A stretch of DNA of 64,000 nucleotides from Nematostella vectensis (taxonomy: Eukaryota > Cnidaria > Anthozoa > Actiniaria > Edwardsiidae): assembly GCF_932526225.1 (NCBI RefSeq), contig NC_064036.1:9741519-9805518 (forward strand), written 5' to 3'. Below are positions 58,101 through 64,000 of this stretch, piece by piece (within the stretch, counting starts at the first letter, position 1; each line of letters starts with the position of its first letter). Under the pieces are notes generated by a model. The model was not told where the DNA came from, did no database searches, and was given only the letters and a program-made list of their open reading frames with translations. The position numbers were made by a program, and so were the translations under genes.

Positions 58101-60185
58101 ACGTCTGAGTGTGAGTAACCTTGTCGATCCTGTCACCATTGTGCTAGCCGTTAGTACCCAGCCTCCAGACGGTTACACGTACCAGTGCAAGTTCTACGAC
58201 GAGGCCAACAAGGTCTGGTCAACCCAAGGTGTTACTACTCAGTTCGCCAAAGGAGGGGACGTCACGTGTCTGAGTAAGCACCTTACCATGTTTGGTGCAG
58301 TTGTGGTCCGGGAGACACTTGACATCAAGACACCACCGCGTAAGTCAACATATCAATCGTTAGTATAGAAAACTCGGGAACCTTCTAAAAAGGATAGTGG
58401 TTTTAAAAGTATCTACCTCGGGCCTTCGGCTCTCGGTAGATAATTCGCCACTATCCAAATAAATGGAAATGGTATAATTGTTAAATAGATGTGTAAAAGA
58501 ACCTGGAGAGATCGCGCGGTAAAACTGTGGTATTTTAAAACGTAAGGATCTGGGCCACTATTGTTATTATTATCAAGATGGGATCTTCGCGACGTGCACA
58601 GACAGACTGATTTTGCGATGAAGATATTATGTGACAGTCGCGCGTTAGCGCGGTCCAAAATTTCTGACTTGTTTTTAACTTGCTTTCTAACTAAAATTGG
58701 CAAAGGGGTACACAAGATCTTAGCTTTAGCTTGTTTTTTAAGATCTATTAACTTTTATTTGTGGTTCATGTGGGCTGAAAGGGTAAACGTAAAAAAAAAA
58801 GTATCCCGCTGTTTTCGATCCATTTAGCGAGCTTTCTCTATAAGCCACTTTTAAACTTCAATAAAACGTTATCAACAAAATGTCAGTGTAACGGTTTAGT
58901 GGTGTCCGATGTTTTATTAGGGTCCTACTGTTTGCAAATAATCCAGTGATCTTTTTTTTATATAGCGGGCGTGGAGCCGGCAAATCACCGACTTGCTGTC
59001 GAGATCAACCAGGCGTTCTTCACCAACGGCTGGAATGACACAGTGATGGCCAGTACGTCCAGCCCTGGGTACCAGGCCGCTTTGCAACAGGTCCAGAACG
59101 CGGTAAGCAAATGGACGCCTGACTGTTTGCAGAAAGAAATCAAATAGGCGAAAAGGGTCAGGCAAAAGAAAGGGGGAAAAGTAAACAGGAGAAGGGAAAT
59201 AAAATGAAAATGAAACAGAGGGGCAACGGAATGTGAATGAACAGAAAAGGACAAATTTATATGAAAGGAAATATTATGGAAAAAAATGGGTGGGAAAATG
59301 GTGAGGGTGCAGGTAATATTGATAGAAGGCAAACGGTACAAGATATAAGCTATTGCTATAGTAATACTGATCACGAGGCTTTACTCTCTTGCCTTCAGCT
59401 CGCTAAGATCTTCGCCAACCAGTCGTACTATGGCGCCAGTGAGATGGTCCTGTCATCAAAAGACGGAAAAGTGTTCTTGACAGCGCTCCTAAAGTTCTCT
59501 CCCAACACCACTGGGGTACTAGAAGCGTTCAAGGCCGGTGTGGCGAAGGAAGGATATCAGATTAACAGCAACTCTGCTGTTGTGACGAACGAATGTGAGT
59601 AGCATCGTCCACGTCAAATTAAGTGCCTCCCCCTCCTCTCACTTACCCCCTCCCCCTTTCACTACCCCCCTCCTCACTAGCCCCCCCCCCCCCTCTCACT
59701 AACCCTCCGTTTAAGGCCGGTTTGGCGAAGCAGAGATATCAGTTTAACAGCGACTCTGCTGTTGTGACCAAAGAATGTGAGACTGAGGTTCACTTTCGGT
59801 TACCCAAAAGGACGGGAAATTATAAGCTCGAATTATCGAGGAGCTCTAAATTGCATTACTGAGGGTATTCTGTGGAAAAAATAGCGATCTTAAACCTCAA
59901 AAACATTTCCACGTTATATCTATTTCCAAATGCCCCCTCCCCCCTGGTCTGCCGCACACTGTTTGCAAATACAGACTCTTACATGATTGTATTCTTGATC
60001 TCGAAGCTGGTTCTACCGTGCCTGTGGTAGATAAAGATGATGACGAAACTGCTGCAATCATCGGCGGGACCGTGGGGGGGACCCTCGCTTTACTGCTGAT
60101 GATAGGGGCGGTGATCTATCGATCCAAGGCCAATGCTAACAAGGTCGTGGACGGCTCGGCAATACCGATGTCCACAACGGCTTGA
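37393..60185 (+). CDS. REJ/GPS-domain type I membrane protein, 26 exons
   Basis: Exons in phase: 37393-37471, 41297-41479, 41784-42020, 43448-43468, 43985-44020, 44476-44934, 45176-45225, 45616-45751, 47726-47974, 48538-48725, 49402-49612, 49903-50265, 50462-50844, 50919-51195, 51649-51874, 52978-53171, 53788-53893, 54113-54255, 54443-54576, 56201-56390, 56826-57100, 57605-57874, 58066-58339, 58966-59102, 59399-59594, 60007-60185. Total 1731 residues. Signal peptide 1-24; Ser/Thr/Asn-rich stalk 27-330 with many NxT/S sites and a 12-residue repeat; Cys-rich DACG/CGGDG region 339-450; IPT/TIG-like 484-616 (YCYFGDAKV); REJ-type region about 617-1290; GAIN-like and GPS 1380-1561 with C1511, W1521, C1538 and cleavage HLT at 1542-1544; SEA-like 1562-1670; TM about 1685-1705; tail about 25 residues. 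The GPS keeps two of four usual cysteines. Unlike polycystin-1 there is one TM, as in sea-urchin REJ1. Likely a self-cleaved surface recognition protein; its ligand is unknown. Confidence 0.8.
38327..38384. other. Strong inverted repeat (stem-loop) in REJ intron 1
   Basis: CATGCTCGAGGATCCAGCG (38327-38345) pairs with 38366-38384 over 19 bp with one mismatch, loop 20 bases. No known family matched by eye. It could be a foldback relic or a structured RNA segment. Confidence 0.6.
39035..40927 (-). mobile_element. IS630/Tc1-like DNA transposon with long terminal inverted repeats
   Basis: Left end TACACCTTTTGCTGTTCATT (39035) and the exact inverse at 40908-40927. The inverted similarity continues for about 105 bp with few mismatches (GGGAATCTACATTAATTTGC against GGAAATCTACATTCATTTGC, and so on to the CTCATTTGCGT block). 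If TA is the target duplication, the element proper is CACC...GGTG. It carries one transposase gene on the minus strand and lies in intron 1 of the REJ gene, antisense to it. Confidence 0.88.
39515..40573 (-). CDS. IS630/Tc1-like DDE transposase, apparently intact
   Basis: 352 codons from the ATG at 40573 (MPPRNR). An upstream GTG extension exists but is not a likely start. Residues about 10-55 form a helix-turn-helix (DTLGINPSTALGIVARYIREG), followed by RPRGGRNN. The DDE_3 catalytic core shows D158 (VFVDECGYNIW), D240 (IYDGAPPHRN) and E271 (PYSPFLNIVEQ), with 30 residues between the second D and the E, shorter than the DD34E of Tc1. No frameshift or stop interrupts it, so the copy is young or under selection. 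Function: cut-and-paste transposition through the flanking TIRs. It may also mobilise the TACACC-ended MITEs nearby. Confidence 0.9.
   Translation of the reverse strand: MPPRNRIPYEHRERIIRSFEDEEEDYLLVADTLGINPSTALGIVARYIREGRIEERPRGGRNNVRVDDEMRDCLNDSINDNCILTLSRINQELRRRLPLKPRIHDRTVARTLDGMLFRVKLARLLQAERNRPDVLQKRVDYGNWFMNRGVVHHSVFVDECGYNIWAARSHGRARQGERAYRQVCGQRGRNITVTMAISPINGLVFHSAIIGGMNAQRFSDFLTQARLNLDPDEMVIFIYDGAPPHRNPAVPGPNTELKMLPPYSPFLNIVEQAISSLKAAIKADISRPEVQAQMGDRGAARERPCIGRFPYAFAFASFAAQYWYYTPAKCAQWYRFMQTYLPRCLNGEVIEG
42063..42662. mobile_element. 600-bp MITE, PIF/Harbinger-like (TTA target duplication)
   Basis: Terminal inverted repeats of about 57 bp: left TGCACCAGTCAATTGACAGC, right (reversed) TGCACCGTCAATTGAAACCA, both continuing through CCCCGACCCCCGGGACATA. 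TTA flanks both ends exactly (42060-42062 and 42663-42665), the hallmark of PIF/Harbinger insertion at TWA. No transposase. It starts 42 bp after exon 3 of the REJ gene, close to the donor at 42021. Confidence 0.8.
42748..42865. repeat. G/C-tract dispersed repeat copy
   Basis: GGGGGGGAGG, then CCTCCC plus poly-C, then AAAAAGAGGGTCACTTCCTAT. The last segment matches AAAAAGAGGGTCATTTCTTA at 45448 and, more loosely and reversed, 53411-53440. Copies in REJ introns include 44038-44090 (CTGGGTACGCGCCTG) and 43120-43155 (CTGGGTACGTGCCTG). Confidence 0.55.
43083..43120. repeat. (CA)n microsatellite
   Basis: A C run followed by about 16 CA dinucleotides in a REJ-gene intron. Confidence 0.9.
44560..44865 (+). 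repeat. Coding 36-bp repeat (12-residue Ser/Thr repeat) in REJ exon 6
   Basis: About eight in-frame units of the form ASTTESVSLGIS/VK, part of a 153-residue exon of low complexity. The alternation of GVK and GIS units suggests a 24-residue higher-order duplication. Such repeats form extended, O-glycosylated mucin-like stalks. Unit length is a multiple of three, unlike the intronic arrays. Confidence 0.9.
45380..45490. repeat. G/C-tract dispersed repeat copy
   Basis: CCCAGGCGCATACACAGGGG, GTGCAGGGTGCGTGCACC, poly-C, GGCGGCCAAAAAGAGGGTCA. Matches, in reverse orientation, the copy at 53401-53498. Confidence 0.65.
45770..47460. repeat. CT-rich minisatellite in REJ intron 8
   Basis: Units of about 42-44 bp such as CCCTCCACCTCTACCCCTCT plus TCTATTCGTCCTTCCCCTCC, near 35 copies, with larger duplicated blocks at the left (a block of about 190 bp, 45900-46390). 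Because it is almost pure pyrimidine on the plus strand it lacks stop codons in all three forward frames, producing open frames of over 500 codons that are artefacts of composition. Confidence 0.95.
49254..49352. repeat. Short GCGTGGGCGAAAC repeat
   Basis: Five imperfect copies of CGTGGGCGAAAC spaced 19-29 bp, in the intron between the two IPT-coding exons of the REJ gene. Confidence 0.7.
52050..52930. repeat. 59-bp minisatellite, about 15 copies
   Basis: The unit begins CGTGGGATGTTTAGACTAGT and repeats every 59 bases with very few substitutions, so it is young. It fills most of the intron between REJ exons 15 and 16 and ends about 45 bp before the acceptor at 52977. I could not match the unit to an exon. 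Confidence 0.95.
53401..53498. repeat. G/C-tract dispersed repeat copy
   Basis: AAGAACCGAACTGGACC, GGCCGTTGTTGGAAGG, G run, TGCATTCGCACCCCCTGCAC, then CTGGGTACTGGCCTG: the inverse of the copy at 45380-45490 with similar spacing. Lies between REJ exons 16 and 17. Confidence 0.65.
54563..55775. repeat. 34-bp minisatellite grown from the end of REJ exon 19
   Basis: Exon 19 ends at 54576 in GGTTCTCTGTACAG. From there GGTTCTCTGTACAG plus TTCGTGTTACTTCTGTTCA repeats about 35 times, so the first unit straddles the splice donor. Variants CTGTACAG, CTCTACAG and CAGCACAG alternate. Every unit restores a CAG-GTT pseudo-donor and a TTCTGTTCAG pseudo-acceptor. All three plus frames are open for 300-400 codons because a 34-bp period rotates through the frames (34-residue peptide period). 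Confidence 0.95.
56340..56700. repeat. Degenerate duplications of the end of REJ exon 20 with donor
   Basis: Exon 20 ends at 56390 with GCGAGTACAGCGAGTTATCT, ACTAATGCATCAG and then GTAAAAGGCGGGTCTATCCT. Partial copies follow at about 56445-56510, 56540-56600 and 56625-56700, each with GAGTTATC or ACTAATGCA plus GTAA(A/G)AGG(C/T)GGGTCTAT. At least three extra GTAAAA/GTAAGA donors are present. Confidence 0.8.
59709..59782 (+). pseudogene. Duplicated fragment of REJ exon 25 including donor
   Basis: TTTAAGGCCGGTTTGGCGAA through GTGACCAAAGAATGTGAG repeats the last 70 bases of exon 25 (59527-59598) at about 88% identity, including GAAT followed by GTGAG. It lies in the following intron, has no acceptor of its own, and is separated by a C-rich tract. 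The most likely reading is a non-functional partial exon duplication or, less likely, an alternative exon end. Confidence 0.75.
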
Positions 60186-61789
60186 CTCGGACGAACAGTC
60201 AGCATTTAACAGTCACACTGCACGAACAGTCAGCATTTAAGAGTCACACTGCACATGTACCTCAACAATGTACAACTCTCGAGGAAGGATGTTAGGATAT
60301 TTTCCGCTTCAATTTTAAAAGTTTAAACTAAACGTGCTCTACATTATATTACCTTCTTCCTGGAGTTTCGTAGCAATACTCTACCGCTCGAACTCAGGCC
60401 ACAACAGAAAATCTCGGTGAAGTCAAAATGTTCTGGTGGGCACCAAAGGAAACCCACCGCTGCCGTCATTCTGTGATACTCTTTTTCGTGTTTTTACCAA
60501 AAACAACAACAACAAGAGTCGGCCATTAATAGGAGAGATCTGCTGATTTACTTCAAGGATGCAATTTGATCACGTGACTATCAATGTCACATAACATGCT
60601 TCAGTGACACTCGTGTGGCGCATGCGCAGGGAGTGTAAAAGCCTGTACGGTGGTACGCAATAGCCTGCCTAGACTCTGCCGCATTAGAAAAATGCATACC
60701 AAGAGGTCACGTGGCGAAAGATAACTATAGACATAAGACGATAAATCAATAGACCTTCTTGAGCCCTTGGGTGAAATCATCGCATAATGGTATCTCTACC
60801 CATTCGTTGTGAGTCGGGAATGTTGATCGTTAACAGAATTGTATTCTTGCTAGAAAACAAAATCCATAATATTTGTTGAAAAAGGAAATGCAAAGGTAAT
60901 GGAGAAGTTGCCAGTAATATACGTTTGTGATACACGCACTATAATCAGGCTGATAAAGACAGGGGCTAGAAAATTTAGAATTACTCATCATTTTATATGC
61001 TTAGGATGCATTTCTCGATAACTAACCACTACAAATTAGTAGAAGCGAAAAAATTATAATCCACCGAGGTTCAGCTATAATCCTTGTCACTAAGTAAGTC
61101 ATTGCAAAATAAAAGAGAATTATTGTTTATTGGTATCGTTGATTTAGAAATTTCGCTATATTAACATATGACATAAATATCATTTTTGAAATGCAACCGT
61201 TTATAGGCATTTTCAAAATTACAAATTTTGTTGTTTAAATTTTACCATTTTATTTAGTGTTCTGTCAGCTTCAAAGGGAATGCTTGCGCGTTATTTTCAA
61301 TTGCTAAACGCTTGTTTGAGAGCTTATTCGATATTAAAGGGCAGAATTCCTGATTGCTCGCATCCCACTTCTTCAGATATTTTCATACTGAAACTAAAAT
61401 GGCGGTATTTCATGTCCCTGGGAACCAGTCCTCTTTATACAAAGGTATCCTATGCTCGCCAAGCAATATTCATATCCTCTCCACAGGTATCCCAGCTATA
61501 CATTCCTTAGAGCTTGGAACAAGTGTATCTCCCTAGCTCGACCATTCGTCACCATGGCAACCCGCCACAGGGTTACCATATTGGGTTCCATGACAGGGGT
61601 GCGGCTCATAGATGTCGTTCGCCTTTATATTGGTCGATGATGTGGCTGGGGAAACCATCGCTCGATTTGGGATTCGCTTTGGACTCGATCGGGCTAGGAT
61701 TACATGCTATTATTGGAAACAATAATGCGACTTTTTTAATTTGATATGGGTATTTTTTATGTCATCATTAACACCATCATCGTCAATAA
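60186..61789. other. 3' flank of the REJ gene; no further gene recognised
   Basis: Contains the REJ 3' UTR. A 30-bp direct repeat (CACTGCAC / GAACAGTCAGCATTTAA) sits at 60194-60255. Several short overlapping open frames at 61280-61744 have no domain or splice context. Confidence 0.4.
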
Positions 61790-64000
61790 TGTTCCATCTA
61801 TTGCCATCATTATCACCGTCATCATGTTACATCTATCGTCATCATTAACACCATCACCGTCATCATGTTACATCTATTGTCATAATTCACACCATCACTG
61901 TCATCGTATTACATCTATTGCCATCATTCACACCATCACCGTCATCATGTTACATCTATTGTCATCGTTATCACCGTCATCATGTTACGTCTATTGTCAT
62001 CATTCACACCATCACCGTCATCATGTTACATCTATTGTCATCGTTATCACCGTCATCATGTTACGTCTATTGTCATCATTCACACCATCACCGTCATCAT
62101 GTTACATCTATTGTCATCGTTATCACCGTCATCATGTTACGTCTATTGTCATCATTCACACCATCACCGTAATCATGTTACATCTATTGCCATCATTCAC
62201 ACCATCACCGTCATCATGTTACATCTATTGTCATCATTAACACCATCACCGTCATCATGTTACATCTATTGTCATCATTAACTCCATCACCGTCATCATG
62301 TTACATCTATTGTCATCATTAACTCCATCACCGTCATCATGTTACATCTATTGTCATCATTCACACCATCACCGTCATCATGTTACGTCTATTGTCATCA
62401 TTCACACCATCACCGTCATCATGTTACATCTATTGTCATAATTCACACCATCACCGTCATCATGTTACATCTATTGTCATCGTTAACACAATCACCGTCA
62501 TCATGTTACATCTATTGTCATCATTAACCCCATCACCGTCATCATGTTAAATCTATTGTCATCGTTAACACCATCACCGTCATCATGTTACATCTATTGT
62601 CATCATAATCACCGTCACAGTCATCATGTTACATCTATTGTCATCATTAACACTATCACCGTCATCATGTTACATCTATTGTCATCATTAACTCCATCAC
62701 CGTAATCATGTTAAATCTATTGTCATAATTCACACCATCACCGTCATCATGTTACATCTATTGTCATCGTTAACACCATCACCGTCATCATGTTACATCT
62801 ATTGTCATCATCAACACCATCACTGTCATCATGTTACATTTATTGTCATCATAATCACTGTCATCATGTTACATCTATTGTCATCATTCACACCATCACC
62901 GTCATCATGTTACATCTATTGTCAGCATAACCACAATCACTGACATCATGTTACATCTATTGCCATCATTCACACCATCACCGTCATCATGTTACATCTA
63001 TTGTCATCATTAACTCCATCACCGTCATCATGTTACATCTATTGTCATCATTAACACCATTACCGTCATCATGTTACATCTATTGTCATCATTAACTCCA
63101 TCACCGTCATCATGTTACATCTATTGTCATCATTAACTCCATCACCGTCATCATGTTACATCTATTGTCATCATCAACACCATCACTGTCATCATGTTAC
63201 ATTTATTGTCATCATAATCACTGTCATCATGTTACATTTATTGTCATCATAATCACTGTCATCATGTTACATCTATTGTCATCATTCACACCATCACCGT
63301 CATCATGTTACATCTATTGTCATCATTAACACCATCACCGTCATCATGTTACATCTATTGTCATCATTAACTCCATCACCGTAATCATGTTACATCTATT
63401 GTCATCATTAACACCATCACAGTCATCATGTTACATCTATTGTCATCATAATCACTGTCATCATGTTACATCTATTGTCATCATTAACTCCATCACCGTA
63501 ATCATGTTACATCTATTGTCATCATTAACACCATCACCGTCATCATGTTAAATCTATTGTCATCATTAACACCATTACCGTCATCATGTTACATCTATTG
63601 TCATCATAATCACTGTCATCATGTTACATCTATAATCATCATTCACACCATCACCGTCATCATGTTACATCTATTGTCATCATTCACACCATCACCGTCA
63701 TCATGTTAAATCTATTGTCATCATTAACACCATTACCGTCATCATGTTACATCTATTGTCATCATTACCACAATCACCGTCATCATGTTACATCTATTGT
63801 CATCATCAACACCATCACTGTCATCATGTTACATCTATTGTCATCATAACCACAATCACTGACATCATGTTACATCTATTGTCATCATTAACACCATAAC
63901 CGTCATCACGTTACGTCTATTATCATCATTCACACCATCACCGTCATCATGTTACATCTATTGTCATCGTTAACACCATCACCGTCATCATGTTACATCT
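61790..64000. repeat. 41-bp minisatellite running off the window end
   Basis: The unit is near ATCATGTTACATCTATTGTC plus ATCATTAACACCATCACCGTC. Over 50 copies with shorter variants lacking the ACACCATC segment. Built of ATCA/GTCATC words, so it is itself internally repetitive. Open frames of up to 164 codons are by-products. The right end is outside the window. Confidence 0.95.

Noticed and set aside
37393-60185. Assignment of the large gene as polycystin-1 or an adhesion GPCR
   Set aside because: Only one TM helix follows the GPS, the tail is short and a stop follows at 60183-60185; no 7TM or 11TM exons are visible downstream.
61280-61744. Overlapping short frames after the REJ gene
   Set aside because: Four overlapping frames, no domains, no consistent splice sites.
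61746-62943. Histidine/serine-rich open frames
   Set aside because: Products of the 41-bp minisatellite read in different frames.
1-64000. tRNA and rRNA genes
   Set aside because: I looked for the GGTTCRANNCC B-box with a matching acceptor stem and for rRNA cores; nothing convincing was found by eye.

Overview
The window is eukaryotic and animal. Genes are split by GT..AG introns, intergenic space is AT-rich, and minisatellites and short DNA transposons are abundant. The protein set (opsin-type and other rhodopsin-class GPCRs, a secreted MACPF protein, a large REJ/GPS surface protein, a gp130-like Ig/cytokine-receptor/FN3 protein) fits an anthozoan cnidarian, most likely a sea anemone such as Nematostella. 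The species is inferred from gene style, not proven. The multi-exon models were built by joining splice sites by eye; in the three complete models (519, 1731 and 302 aa) and the partial one (last 247 codons) exon phases agree at every junction and total length is divisible by three.

Layout: (1) 950-5407 (+), the 3' nine exons of a short-chain dehydrogenase of the HSD17B12/KAR type, 5' end outside the window. (2) 5408-8366, intergenic and repeat-bearing. (3) 8367-17412 (+), a nine-exon single-pass receptor (Ig, cytokine-receptor D1/D2, FN3, TM, short tail); its last intron hosts an intronless antisense MACPF gene (14900-16279). (4) 17715-20105, a 33-bp minisatellite. (5) 20298-21251 (-), an intronless opsin; 22660-23290, a 32-bp minisatellite; 23445-24476 (-), an intronless class A GPCR. 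(6) 27170-29924 (-), a three-exon, probably myristoylated, single-C2 synaptotagmin-like protein. (7) 30781-34957, a nest of DNA transposons inserted inside one another. (8) 37393-60185 (+), a 26-exon, 1731-aa REJ/GPS type I membrane protein; introns hold an IS630/Tc1-like transposon with an uninterrupted transposase ORF, a 600-bp Harbinger-like MITE and several large minisatellites. (9) 61790 to the window end, a 41-bp minisatellite.

No operon-like logic applies. Several genes encode surface or secreted proteins of sensing, recognition or defence type, but a shared pathway is not shown.

The most unusual pattern is that several tandem repeats are built from the 3' end of a neighbouring coding exon together with its splice donor (12903-13555, 54563-55775, 56340-56700, 59709-59782) or from a terminal coding segment (27083-27170). 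Introns next to exons have thus been seeded with extra donor-like sites, and one array extends an exon's reading frame by about 400 codons.
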